DNA from: Solidesulfovibrio fructosivorans JJ]
GTDB taxonomy: Bacteria; Desulfobacterota; Desulfovibrionia; Desulfovibrionales; Desulfovibrionaceae
Direction: 5' to 3'
DNA length: 64,000 bases
NCBI RefSeq assembly: GCF_000179555.1
Contig: NZ_AECZ01000006.1
Location: 124,001-188,000 of the forward strand
Shown piece by piece: positions 33,021-40,789 of this stretch. The notes beneath the pieces were generated by a model. That model was not told where the DNA came from. It made no database searches and was given only the letters and a program-made list of their open reading frames with translations. The position numbers and the translations under genes were made by a program. The number at the start of each line of letters is the position of its first letter. Positions within the stretch are counted from its first letter, which is position 1.

Positions 33021-33247
33021 GCGGCGTTTGACTTTGTTACAAAATGGCGTTCCGCTATTCCGACGACCTGTTCAGGTAGCCGAAAATCATACGTATTTGC
33101 GGCGAGTTGACGCATTGCACTGCTCATTGGTCGGTTTTTACCGCCCAATCCTAGCAAAAGCCGGGCCGGTTCATCGCTTCCTCCCCCGCCTTGCCAGCCC
33201 TGAGCCGGCCTGCCATGATCGCGCCCCACGCATAAGGAGGACACGCC

Positions 33248-33865
33248 ATGTGCGGCAGATTCGCCCTGGCCGTGCCGCGCCGCCTGGTGGCCGAAGCCAT
33301 GGGCGTGCCGGACATGCCCCAAAACATCCCGGACCGGCCGGAAATCTCCCCCGGCGAACTCGTCGAGGCCGTCTTCGCCGCCCGGCAAACCGGACGGCAC
33401 ATGGCTGGCCTCTTTCGTTGGGGATTTCTCCCCTCCTTCGCCACATCCGAGCGGCCCCTGCGTCCCATGATCAACGCCCGGGCCGAAACCGCCCTGGACA
33501 AGCCCTCCTTCCGGGGCGCCATCCGCTACCGTCGCTGCCTGCTGCCGGCCCAGGGCTTCTACGAATGGCGCAAGGACCCGGGCGGCGGCAAAACCCGCTT
33601 TTTCGTCACCCTGCCCGAAAGGCCCGTCATGGCCCTGGCCGGCATCTACGAACGCACCCTCACCCCGGAAGGAGAGGCCCGCGACACCGTGGCCATCCTC
33701 ACCCGGCCCGCCGCCTCAGCCATGGCCGCCATCCACGACCGCATGCCGCTCATCCTGCCGCCGGAGATTTTCCGGGACTGGCTCGATCCGCTCCTGACCG
33801 AACGCCAGGACGTGGCCCCGCTTCTGGCCACGCCGCCCCCGGAGTTGCGGTTGGTGGAGGGGTAG
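33248..33865 (+). CDS. SOS response-associated peptidase (SRAP/YedK)
   Basis: 205 residues. SRAP proteins crosslink through Cys2 to abasic sites in single-stranded DNA and shield them. All key residues are visible: Cys2 in MCGRFALAV, Asn in INARAET, Glu in GFYEWRK and His in IHDRMPLIL. AAGGAGG precedes the ATG. Composite repeat R3 copy 2 begins 21 nt after the stop, and umuDC follows on the same strand, so a DNA-damage tolerance locus is likely. Confidence 0.95.
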   Translation: MCGRFALAVPRRLVAEAMGVPDMPQNIPDRPEISPGELVEAVFAARQTGRHMAGLFRWGFLPSFATSERPLRPMINARAETALDKPSFRGAIRYRRCLLPAQGFYEWRKDPGGGKTRFFVTLPERPVMALAGIYERTLTPEGEARDTVAILTRPAASAMAAIHDRMPLILPPEIFRDWLDPLLTERQDVAPLLATPPPELRLVEG

Positions 33866-33885
33866 TGAGGGAGAAAGATCCGGCA

Positions 33886-34098
33886 GGAGAGGCTCTGCCT
33901 CTCCCGCACCTCTCCGCCGGGGGACTTGATGTCCCCCGGACCCCCTTTTACCGGGTTGGGATGGTGGGCGGGGGTGAAGTCGGGAGATGACGGGACGAGG
34001 GATGTTTGTTGCCGCAATCGGCCCGGCGACACGAGACGCTTCGCGCCTCGACGCCGGACACGATTGCGGCGACAACCGCGCCAGCGGCGAAGCGCCGC
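33886..34098 (+). repeat. Composite palindromic 3' element, subfamily R3, copy 2
   Basis: 213 bp starting 21 nt after the SRAP stop, sense orientation. Order: hairpin GGAGAGGC-tct-GCCTCTCC (33886-33904); hairpin CCGGGGGAC/GTCCCCCGG (33917-33939); CCCCCTTTTACCGGGTTGGG; spacer; long palindrome with arms at 34006-34020 and 34061-34075; closing hairpin GCGGCG-aag-CGCCGC (34084-34098). It has the same modules in the same order as R3 copy 1 at 14942. Confidence 0.87.
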
Positions 34099-34148
34099 GA
34101 TGGGAATGGACAGGAAATGAGCACTCTTTTAGGGTGGCAAACGGCAAG

Positions 34149-34243
34149 CCCCCCTCTCAAAACTTTATGGGGGATCCGGGGGGGATGGTTGCACCCCGGC
34201 GGTGGGGTCCAGGGGAGGCGGAGCCTCCCCTGGCCGCCGGAGG
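34149..34243 (-). repeat. Hybrid palindromic repeat R4 upstream of umuD
   Basis: Read on the minus strand, it has the head GCCTCCGGCGGCC and perfect 11-bp hairpin CCAGGGGAGGC/GCCTCCCCTGG (34209-34233) of R3 copy 1, but the tail CATAAAGTTTTGAGAGGGG of the R1 family. It is inverted relative to umuD. Its end provides the GGAGG at 34239-34243 used as the umuD ribosome binding site. Confidence 0.8.
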
Positions 34244-34250
34244 CACACAA

Positions 34251-34673
34251 GTGAAACTTGCAATATTCGGATTCGAGCGGCGCGCGGAACTGGGGCTGCC
34301 GCTCTACCTGTCCACGGTCCAAGCGGGGTTTCCGTCGCCGGCCGAGGACTACATCGACAAAAAGCTCGATCTCAACGAGCAACTGGTGCGCCATCCGGCG
34401 GCCACCTTTTTCGTGCGCGTGGACGGCGACTCCATGCGCGACGCCGGGGTGGCGTCCGGCGACATCCTGGTGGTGGACCGGGCCGTGGAACCCCGCGACG
34501 GGCATATCGTCATCGCCGCCCTCGACGGCGAGCTGACGGTCAAGCGGCTGCGGCGCAAAAACGGCCAGGTACTGCTTGTGCCCGAAAACCCCGACTATGC
34601 GCCGGTGGCCGTCGGTCCCGAGGCGTCCTTCGAGGTCTGGGGCGTGGTCACCTACATCATCCACAAGGCGTAA
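34251..34673 (+). CDS. umuD: UmuD-like S24 peptidase of DNA polymerase V
   Basis: 140 residues from a GTG. The self-cleavage site is visible as Ala-Gly in STVQAGFPSPAEDY (about 25-26), the nucleophile Ser in VRVDGDSMRDAG and the catalytic Lys in GELTVKRLRRK. RecA-stimulated cleavage gives UmuD', which joins UmuC for translesion synthesis. The GTG at 34251 has GGAGG 7 nt upstream, supplied by repeat R4. umuC starts 8 nt after the stop. I see no convincing LexA box nearby. Confidence 0.93.
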   Translation: MKLAIFGFERRAELGLPLYLSTVQAGFPSPAEDYIDKKLDLNEQLVRHPAATFFVRVDGDSMRDAGVASGDILVVDRAVEPRDGHIVIAALDGELTVKRLRRKNGQVLLVPENPDYAPVAVGPEASFEVWGVVTYIIHKA

Positions 34674-34681
34674 CGCCCGCC

Positions 34682-35968
34682 ATGTCCACGGTTTTCGCCC
34701 TGGTCGACTGCAACAACTTCTACGCCTCCTGCGAGCGGGTCTTCGCACCGTCGCTCCAGGGCAAACCCATCGTGGTGCTTTCCAACAACGACGGCTGCGT
34801 CATCGCCCGCTCGGCCGAGGCCAAGGCGGCGGGGGTGCCCATGGGCGCGCCGGCCTTCAAGTGCCGGGACCTTTTCGCCCGCCGGGGAGTGACGGTTTTT
34901 TCCTCGAACTACGCCCTTTACGGCGACATGTCGGCCCGGGTCATGAGCGTGCTGACCCGCATGGCCCCGCGCCTGGAGGTCTATTCCATCGACGAGGCCT
35001 TCCTGGACCTGACCGGGCTTCCCGGCGGCGCGGACGCCCATGCCCGCCACATCAAGGAGACGGTCGGCCGTTGGACGGGCATCCCGGTTTCCGTCGGCAT
35101 CGGCCCCACCAAGACGCTGGCCAAGCTGGCCAACCGGGCGGCCAAGAAACGACCGGCATGCGGCGGGGTGCTCGACTTTTCGGCCCTGCCCGATCCCGAG
35201 GCCCTGCTCGAAAGCGTGCCGGTTGCCGATGTCTGGGGGATCGGCCGCCGTCACGGCGAAAAGCTGGCCAAATACGGCGTGGCCAACGCCCTCCAGTTCC
35301 GCGACCTGCCCCAGGTGTTCGTGCGCCGGCACATGACCGTGCAGGGCGTGCACACGCTGCTCGAACTGCGCGGCTTTTCCTGCATCGACCTGGAAAAGGC
35401 CCCGCCGCCGCCGCGCACGCTCATGTCCTCGCGCTCCTTCGGCAAGGCGGTGACGACCCTGGAGCCGCTCTCTGAGGCCGTGGCCGACTACATCGCCCGG
35501 GCGGCGGCCAGACTGCGGGCGAAACGGCTCGTGGCCGGGGGGCTCGAAGTCTACGTCCGAACCTATGCCGACGCCTCGGGACGCCCGCCCTCTTCCGACA
35601 TCGCCGCCGCCGCGCCCCAATCGCCCACGGCCCACACCGCAACGCTCATCGCCCTGGCCCAAGCCGCCCTGGCCGGCATCTTCCGCCCCGGCCAGCGCTA
35701 CAAGAAGGCCGGGGTGATCCTCACCGGCCTCGAGCCCGAATCCGGCCGCCAGCTTTCCCTGCTCGATCCCGAGCCGGCAAACGCGGCCCGCGATGCCCGG
35801 CTCATGGCCACCCTGGACGCCATAAACGCCAAATGGGGCCGCGACACGCTGCGCTGCGCCGCCCAGGGAGCCTCGGTCACGGGGCAGTCCTGGGCCATGC
35901 GCCAGAACATGCGCTCCCCGCGCTACACCACCGACTGGGCCGAACTGCCCGTGGTGACCGCCGGCTGA
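34682..35968 (+). CDS. umuC: UmuC-like Y-family DNA polymerase V catalytic subunit
   Basis: 428 residues, normal length. Catalytic carboxylates lie in FALVDCNNFYASCERVF (residues 5-21) and YSIDEAFLDLTG (about 101-112). The helix-hairpin-helix region is at VWGIGRRHGEKLAKYG, and the C-terminal UmuC extension is present. It carries out error-prone bypass of DNA lesions with UmuD'. It starts 8 nt after umuD, in one operon. The first bases of repeat R4 and the SRAP gene lie upstream. Confidence 0.95.
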   Translation: MSTVFALVDCNNFYASCERVFAPSLQGKPIVVLSNNDGCVIARSAEAKAAGVPMGAPAFKCRDLFARRGVTVFSSNYALYGDMSARVMSVLTRMAPRLEVYSIDEAFLDLTGLPGGADAHARHIKETVGRWTGIPVSVGIGPTKTLAKLANRAAKKRPACGGVLDFSALPDPEALLESVPVADVWGIGRRHGEKLAKYGVANALQFRDLPQVFVRRHMTVQGVHTLLELRGFSCIDLEKAPPPPRTLMSSRSFGKAVTTLEPLSEAVADYIARAAARLRAKRLVAGGLEVYVRTYADASGRPPSSDIAAAAPQSPTAHTATLIALAQAALAGIFRPGQRYKKAGVILTGLEPESGRQLSLLDPEPANAARDARLMATLDAINAKWGRDTLRCAAQGASVTGQSWAMRQNMRSPRYTTDWAELPVVTAG

Positions 35969-35985
35969 CCGTTCCCGGAGGCGTC

Positions 35986-36153
35986 ATGGACCGTTTTGAC
36001 CTGCCGCATCTCCTCTATCTGCTGCTGCTTTTGGCGGCGCTCGTGGCCATGCGCTGGCTGCCCCGGTTCAGAAGCGGCCGCGACCGGCGTCGTCCACGCT
36101 CCATTGGTCACGAAAAGAAAGAAAAGCGACCAAAGCGGTCGCTACGCTCTTGA
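35986..36153 (+). CDS. Small basic single-pass membrane protein
   Basis: 55 residues: one transmembrane helix (LPHLLYLLLLLAALVAMRWL) and a strongly basic tail (SGRDRRRPRS then KKEKRPKRS). CCCGGAGG precedes the ATG, 17 nt after umuC, so it may be a third gene of the operon. I do not recognise it; the low-complexity tail leaves some doubt that it is functional. Confidence 0.45.
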   Translation: MDRFDLPHLLYLLLLLAALVAMRWLPRFRSGRDRRRPRSIGHEKKEKRPKRSLRS

Positions 36154-36186
36154 ACCTCCCGCGATTTAAGGATAAAATAAATAATT

Positions 36187-37284
36187 ATGTACAAACTGCC
36201 CGAAAATCCGCGGCCCTATGCGGACAAATACTTCCTCCGCTCCCGGCAGATCCTGGAGGCCGAAGGCCTCAACCCCATCGCGACCATGCAGGTGTTTTTC
36301 CGGGACGGACCGGGGAAGTTCGCCGGCATAGACGAAGCCGTGGCCGTGTTTCGGGCCTTTTCGCCCCTGGCCGACCATGGCGGGGAAATCCTCGCCCTGC
36401 CCGAGGGCGCGGATTTTTCGCCCCTCGAGCCGGTCATGCACATTACCGGGCCGCTTTTGGATTTCATCGAGCTGGAAACGCTCTATCTCGGCATCGTCAG
36501 CGCCGCCACAACGCTTGCCTGCGGCCTGCCCGAGCCCACGACGCGGGAGGTCGCGGCCAAGGCCGCCGCCATCCGCGAGCTGCTGCCGGACACGCCGCTG
36601 ATGTATTTCGGCGCGCGGCACTGGCACTGGTCGCGGGAGGAAGCGTTTTGCCAGGCCGCCGTGGGGGCGGGGTTCGATTCCTGCGCCACGGACGCCGGAG
36701 CCCGGGCCGCCGGCCTGTCCCAGGGCGTCGGCACCATTCCCCACGCGCTGGTCCTGGCCTTTGCCTCCCGGGTCGGCCGCGAGCACGCCACGCGCGAGGC
36801 CACCATCGCCTTCGACCGGCACATCGAACGCTCCTGTCCGCGCATCGCCCTGGTCGACACCTTCAACCACGAGATCGACGACTCGCTGGACACGGCCGAA
36901 GCCCTTGACGGACACCTCGACGCCGTGCGCCTGGACACGGCCGGGGAATCCATCGGCCAGGGGGGCATGGCCTTCGACGGGCGCACATATCAGACCGGCA
37001 CCGGCGTGACCGTGGCCAGCGCCCTGGCCGTGCGGCGGGCGCTCGACGCGGCCGGCCACGACAAGGTGGATATCGTGCTTTCGAGCGGGTTCGGAAACCT
37101 GGAGAAGGTGGCGGCCTTCGCGGCGGCCCGGCGCGAGCACCCAAGGCTCTTCGCGTCGCTCGGTATCGGCGGGCTGTTCAAATCCTACGCCGCCACGGCC
37201 GACATCGTGCGCGTGGGCGGAACCGATCTGGCCAAGACCGGCCGGGCCTTCCACCCCAACCCGCGCCTTGTCAGGATGCTATAG
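36187..37284 (+). CDS. Nicotinate phosphoribosyltransferase-like protein
   Basis: 365 residues of the type II phosphoribosyltransferase fold: an N-terminal substrate region (ENPRPYADKYFLRSRQIL), FGARHWHW in the middle and a C-terminal barrel with VRLDTAGE and VLSSGFGNLE. It resembles the shorter archaeal-type nicotinate phosphoribosyltransferases, which convert nicotinate and PRPP to NaMN for NAD salvage. The NMNAT-like gene at 30720 would supply the next step. Repeat R1-e begins 8 nt after the stop. Confidence 0.85.
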   Translation: MYKLPENPRPYADKYFLRSRQILEAEGLNPIATMQVFFRDGPGKFAGIDEAVAVFRAFSPLADHGGEILALPEGADFSPLEPVMHITGPLLDFIELETLYLGIVSAATTLACGLPEPTTREVAAKAAAIRELLPDTPLMYFGARHWHWSREEAFCQAAVGAGFDSCATDAGARAAGLSQGVGTIPHALVLAFASRVGREHATREATIAFDRHIERSCPRIALVDTFNHEIDDSLDTAEALDGHLDAVRLDTAGESIGQGGMAFDGRTYQTGTGVTVASALAVRRALDAAGHDKVDIVLSSGFGNLEKVAAFAAARREHPRLFASLGIGGLFKSYAATADIVRVGGTDLAKTGRAFHPNPRLVRML

Positions 37285-37291
37285 GGCGTAA

Positions 37292-37353
37292 CCGGGGGGA
37301 AACCTTGTCTTCCGAAAGGTTCTCCCCCCGGGCCCCCTTTCCAAAGACTTTTA
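37292..37353 (+). repeat. Short palindromic repeat R1-e
   Basis: Arms beginning CCGGGGGGAAACCTT and ending CTCCCCCCGG (37292-37332, imperfect), followed by the tail CCAAAGACTTTTAACG. It lies in sense orientation, 8 nt after the nicotinate phosphoribosyltransferase stop. Confidence 0.78.
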
Positions 37354-37557
37354 ACGATAACACTTCGTTATCTCTACCAATTTCACAAAGAAAAAGATTG
37401 CGGAAGGCGAACGCGAGAGAGAGGTCCCACTCTTTAAGGGGAACCTATTTGCAGCCGTTGTGCTGGCTGGGCTTGTCAGGCGGGAGCAGAAAAAAAGCAC
37501 GGTCAAGACAACGCCGACGCCTGCGACCACAAGCCACAGCAGGTCAGTCTTGCTCAT
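37351..37557 (-). CDS. Possible small membrane protein between two repeats
   Basis: 68 codons beginning MSKTDLLWLVVAGVGVVLTV, a plausible transmembrane helix, then a polar tail that runs into repeat R1-e. There is only a weak purine-rich stretch before the ATG. The helix looks gene-like; the rest does not. It may be a decayed gene or chance. Confidence 0.25.
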   Translation of the reverse strand: MSKTDLLWLVVAGVGVVLTVLFFCSRLTSPASTTAANRFPLKSGTSLSRSPSAIFFFVKLVEITKCYR

Positions 37558-37599
37558 TTTCCAGTTTCTCTGATCTCACTTTGAAAAATTCTCCGTCAC

Positions 37600-37671
37600 C
37601 CCTTTGAAAGTTTTTGAAAGGGGTCCAGGGGGAAACTTTTTTCAAAAAGTTTCCCCCCGGCCGCCGGAGGC
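37600..37671 (-). repeat. Short palindromic repeat R1-f
   Basis: A perfect 14-bp stem (37628-37641 and 37644-37657) with head GCCTCCGGCGGCC at 37659-37671 and tail AAAAACTTTCAAAGGGG on the left. Read on the minus strand it begins 12 nt after the stop of the acyl-CoA ligase gene, in sense orientation. It is nearly the mirror of R1-g. Confidence 0.85.
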
Positions 37672-37682
37672 ATCTTTTCTCT

Positions 37683-39335
37683 CTATATCTCCCTATTCGC
37701 ATCGCGGGCGCGGATCTCGGCCCGCTTGATCTTGCCGCTGATGGTCTTGGGCAGTTCGTCCACGAAGTCGATGACGCGCGGGTACTTGTAGGGCGCGGTT
37801 TCCTTTTTCACGTGGTTTTGCAGCTCCTTGGCCAGTTCGTCGGACGGATCGAATTCCGGGGCCAGCACCACCGTGGCCTTGACCGCCTGACCGCGCACGG
37901 GATCGGGCACGCCGGTCACCGCCGCCTCGACCACGGCCGGGTGGGTGATGAGCGCGCTTTCCACCTCGAAGGGGCCTATGCGGTAGCCGCTCGACTTGAT
38001 GAGGTCGTCAGTGCGGCCAAGGAACCAGTAGTAGCCGTCCTCGTCCATCCAGGCCTTGTCGCCGGTATGGTAGTAACCGTCGATCATGACCGAGGCGGTT
38101 TTGGCCGGCTCCAGCAGGTAGCCGGCGAAAAGCCCGACGTTCTTGTCGTCCTCGAGCCCGATGCAGATTTCGCCTTCCACGCCCGGCGGGCAGACGTGTC
38201 CCTCCTCGTCGAGGAGCGTCACGTTCCAGCCCGGAGCCGGTCGGCCGATGGAGCCGGGTTTGGGCTCCATGCAGGGAAACGTGGCGATTTGCAGGCAGGT
38301 TTCGGTCTGGCCGTAGCCTTCGTGGATGGGCAGCCCCGTGATCTCCTTCCAGGCCCGAAACACGCCGTCGTTCAAAAGTTCGCCGGCGGTGGTGCAGTAG
38401 CGCAGCGCCGACAGGTCGTATTTCTTGAGGTCTTCGCGGATAAGGAAGCGGTAGACCGTGGGCGGGGCGCAAAAGGTCGTGACCTTGTGCTTGCTCATGA
38501 TTTCGAGCAACTCCGCCGGATGGAACTTGCCCCGGAAGTCCCAGACGAAGACCGTGGCTCCGGCCATCCACTGGCCGTAGAACTTGCCCCACACGGCCTT
38601 GCCCCAGCCGGTGTCGGCCACGGTGAGGTGGACGTCGCCGGGCTCCAGGTTGTGCCAGTAGACGCCGGTGGGCATATGGCCCAGGGCGTAGCCGTGGGTG
38701 TGCTCCACCATCTTGGGCATGCCGGTGGTGCCGGAGGAAAAGAAAATGAGCAGCGTGTCCTTGCCGCCGGGGGCGTCGGCGGTCCGGGGAAAGACGTCCG
38801 AAGCGGCGGCGCGGATGGTTTCGTAGTCGAGCCAGCCCGCCGGCATGGGGGCTTCGCCCACATGGACGAGGACGGAAAGCGTCGGACAGGTCGGCCGGGC
38901 GTCCTCCACCCGGGAGACGACCGAATCCTCGGCGATGATGGCCTTGATGCCCGCGTAGTTGACCCGGAAATCGATGTCGTGGGGAGTGAGCAGGTTGGGC
39001 GAGGGCACGGGCACGGCCCCGAGCTTGTGCAGGGCCAGCATGGTCACCCACCACTCCAGGCGGCGGTAGAGGATGACCATGACGCGGTCGCCCTTTTTCA
39101 GTCCCGCGTCCTTGAAGGCGTTGGCCATCCGAGCCGATTCCCGGCTGAAAAAGGCCAGGTCGAAATCCCGGCGATTGCCGTCGTTGTCGATATGGATCAT
39201 GGCCGGCCGGGTCGGGTCCGCGGCGGCCTCGGCATCGAGAAAGTCGAAGGCGAAATTATAGTGTTCGGGCACGGAGACGGACACGGTCTCCAGCAGTTCG
39301 CGATAGGTTTTGGGTCGCAGTTTGGCGACGGGCAT
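37683..39335 (-). CDS. AMP-forming acyl-CoA synthetase (medium-chain ACSM-like)
   Basis: 550 residues from the ATG at 39335; an in-frame Met at 39392 would add 19. ANL-superfamily enzymes adenylate a carboxylate and transfer it to CoA. Motifs: P-loop LIFFSSGTTGMPKMVEHT, motif GYGQTETC, DKAWMDEDGYYWFLGR and the C-terminal catalytic Lys in PKTISGKIKRAEIR. The pattern ADTGWGKAVWGKFYGQWMAG is typical of ACSM-type benzoate/medium-chain ligases. An XRE-cupin regulator lies upstream in the same direction. Confidence 0.9.
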   Translation of the reverse strand: MPVAKLRPKTYRELLETVSVSVPEHYNFAFDFLDAEAAADPTRPAMIHIDNDGNRRDFDLAFFSRESARMANAFKDAGLKKGDRVMVILYRRLEWWVTMLALHKLGAVPVPSPNLLTPHDIDFRVNYAGIKAIIAEDSVVSRVEDARPTCPTLSVLVHVGEAPMPAGWLDYETIRAAASDVFPRTADAPGGKDTLLIFFSSGTTGMPKMVEHTHGYALGHMPTGVYWHNLEPGDVHLTVADTGWGKAVWGKFYGQWMAGATVFVWDFRGKFHPAELLEIMSKHKVTTFCAPPTVYRFLIREDLKKYDLSALRYCTTAGELLNDGVFRAWKEITGLPIHEGYGQTETCLQIATFPCMEPKPGSIGRPAPGWNVTLLDEEGHVCPPGVEGEICIGLEDDKNVGLFAGYLLEPAKTASVMIDGYYHTGDKAWMDEDGYYWFLGRTDDLIKSSGYRIGPFEVESALITHPAVVEAAVTGVPDPVRGQAVKATVVLAPEFDPSDELAKELQNHVKKETAPYKYPRVIDFVDELPKTISGKIKRAEIRARDANREI

Positions 39336-39431
39336 GGTCTTGGGCTCCGAGGGCAAGAGGTTGGTGACGCGTAAAGACGCATGGACAGGCATCGGTTCCG
39401 GCCGGACACGGCATGGGGCATGCGGTGCCGG

Positions 39432-39992
39432 CTAGATAATCACGTCGAGGAATTCGGCTTCCGTGTCGTCGAGCCCCCGCATGGCGTGGGGCGTGCGCGA
39501 GGAGATGTAGAGGGAATCGTGGGGCTCGAGGGTGAGGACCTCGTCGCCGAGGCGCACTTCCATGCGGCCGCGCAGCATGTAGATGAATTCCTCGCCCAGA
39601 TGCCGGTTGAATTCCATCTCCGACTCGTCCTTGGGCGGCACGGTGACCAGAAACGGCTCCATGAGCGGCTTGTGGAAGCGGTACGCCAGAGCCTGGTACT
39701 TGTAGGCCTTGCGCCGGTCCACGGACAGGCCGTTGCCCGAGCGCACCAGGGAATAGGCGTGGAGGTGGGCCTCGCCGCCGGTCAAAAGCGCCGTGAGGTC
39801 GACGCCGGCCGCCTTGGCCACTTCATAGAGGTAGCTGACGGGAATTTCCTCTTCGCCGGTTTCGTACAGCAGCACCTGGTCCGCCGAAACGCCCGTGGCT
39901 TCGGCCAGTTGCTCCATGGTGAAACCCGTCACTTCGCGTATGCCGCGAAGGCGCATGGCGATTTCCCGCACGGGTCCGATTTCCTTGCTCAT
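39432..39992 (-). CDS. XRE-family regulator with cupin domain (left pair)
   Basis: 186 residues: helix-turn-helix at about 12-65 (TMEQLAEATGVSADQVLLYE) and a cupin barrel at about 110-180 (HLGEEFIYMLRGRMEV, HDSLYISSRTPHAMRG). Such regulators often sense a small acid or its CoA ester and control the neighbouring ligase. The ATG at 39992 has AAGGGGA upstream. The acyl-CoA ligase gene follows in the same direction with a 39-96 nt gap. It is divergent from a second regulator of the same type. Confidence 0.9.
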   Translation of the reverse strand: MSKEIGPVREIAMRLRGIREVTGFTMEQLAEATGVSADQVLLYETGEEEIPVSYLYEVAKAAGVDLTALLTGGEAHLHAYSLVRSGNGLSVDRRKAYKYQALAYRFHKPLMEPFLVTVPPKDESEMEFNRHLGEEFIYMLRGRMEVRLGDEVLTLEPHDSLYISSRTPHAMRGLDDTEAEFLDVII

Positions 39993-40194
39993 GAAAGTCC
40001 CCTTGCCTGATGTTTTGGGTTCAAACGCGTTTCCCCGTCTTTTCGCAGGACAAAGGGGCTTGTCAATTTCTTTCGCTGCCCGAGGAACGAAAAACGGCTG
40101 GAATTTCACCCCGTCCTGGGCTATGGAATCGGTTTCACGGGGCCGTGCCATCATTTGGCCCCATCCCATACCATATTCGACCAACGAGGGAGCC
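39993..40194. promoter_or_regulatory. Divergent control region of the two XRE-cupin/ligase units
   Basis: About 200 nt between divergent regulators. It contains CACGGGGCCGTG (arms CACGG and CCGTG) near 40136 and little else recognisable. Both promoters and probably shared operators must lie here, but I cannot place -35/-10 boxes with confidence. Confidence 0.4.
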
Positions 40195-40773
40195 ATGAGC
40201 GACAAAAAGCTTGGTGATCGCATTCGCACGTATCGCGAGGGCCAGGAGCTTTCCCGTGAGGAACTTTCCCGGCGCACGGGCCTTTCCGTGGATTTTCTGA
40301 CCGCCCTGGAAGAAGAGGACGTCACCCCGTCGATCGGCCCCTTGCTCAAGATCGCCCTGGCCCTGGGCCAGCGCCTTGGCACCTTCATGGACGACGCCGT
40401 GGACGGCGACCTGTGCGTCACCTGCCAGGCCGACCGGAACGAGGACGACGCCATCCTCAGAAAAGCCCGGGGCAAGCGCGCCGCCTTTCGCTACCATTCC
40501 CTGGGCCGGGGCAAGACCGACCGCCACATGGAGCCCTTTTTCATCGAGGTCTACCCCGACGAGGACGCCGCGGCCGAAAAGCCCCTGTCCTCCCATGAGG
40601 GCGAGGAATTCATCGTGGTCGTCTCCGGCGAGCTGGAAGTGATCGTGGGCAACGAGCGCCATGTTCTCGCCCCCGGCGACTCCATCTACTACAACTCGGT
40701 GGTGCCCCACTATGTCGGCTGCGGCAACGCGCAAAGGACCGACATCTACGCCGTGTTGTACATCCCGCAATAA
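40195..40773 (+). CDS. XRE-family regulator with cupin domain (right pair)
   Basis: 192 residues: helix-turn-helix (about 7-60, LSREELSRRTGLSVDFLTAL) and cupin (about 120-190, SHEGEEFIVVVSGELEV and GDSIYYNSVVPHYVGCG). It is clearly homologous in plan to the divergent regulator at 39432. An additional pair of Cys (DLCVTCQAD) sits between the domains and could respond to metal or redox. The ligase gene follows 16 nt downstream. Confidence 0.9.
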   Translation: MSDKKLGDRIRTYREGQELSREELSRRTGLSVDFLTALEEEDVTPSIGPLLKIALALGQRLGTFMDDAVDGDLCVTCQADRNEDDAILRKARGKRAAFRYHSLGRGKTDRHMEPFFIEVYPDEDAAAEKPLSSHEGEEFIVVVSGELEVIVGNERHVLAPGDSIYYNSVVPHYVGCGNAQRTDIYAVLYIPQ

Positions 40774-40789
40774 CGAAAGGAGCCGTCTT

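Larger units (their letters stand above)
37285..37682. other. 398-nt repeat-bearing space between convergent genes
   Basis: It holds R1-e on the left and R1-f on the right in tail-to-tail orientation. Between them is about 240 nt with a possible 68-codon minus-strand reading frame (37351-37557). No other signal is seen. Confidence 0.6.

Noticed and set aside
33066-33077. ACCTGTTCAGGT palindrome as a LexA box for the SRAP gene
   Set aside because: Too short and too far (about 170 nt) from the start codon; it does not match any LexA box I know well enough to claim.
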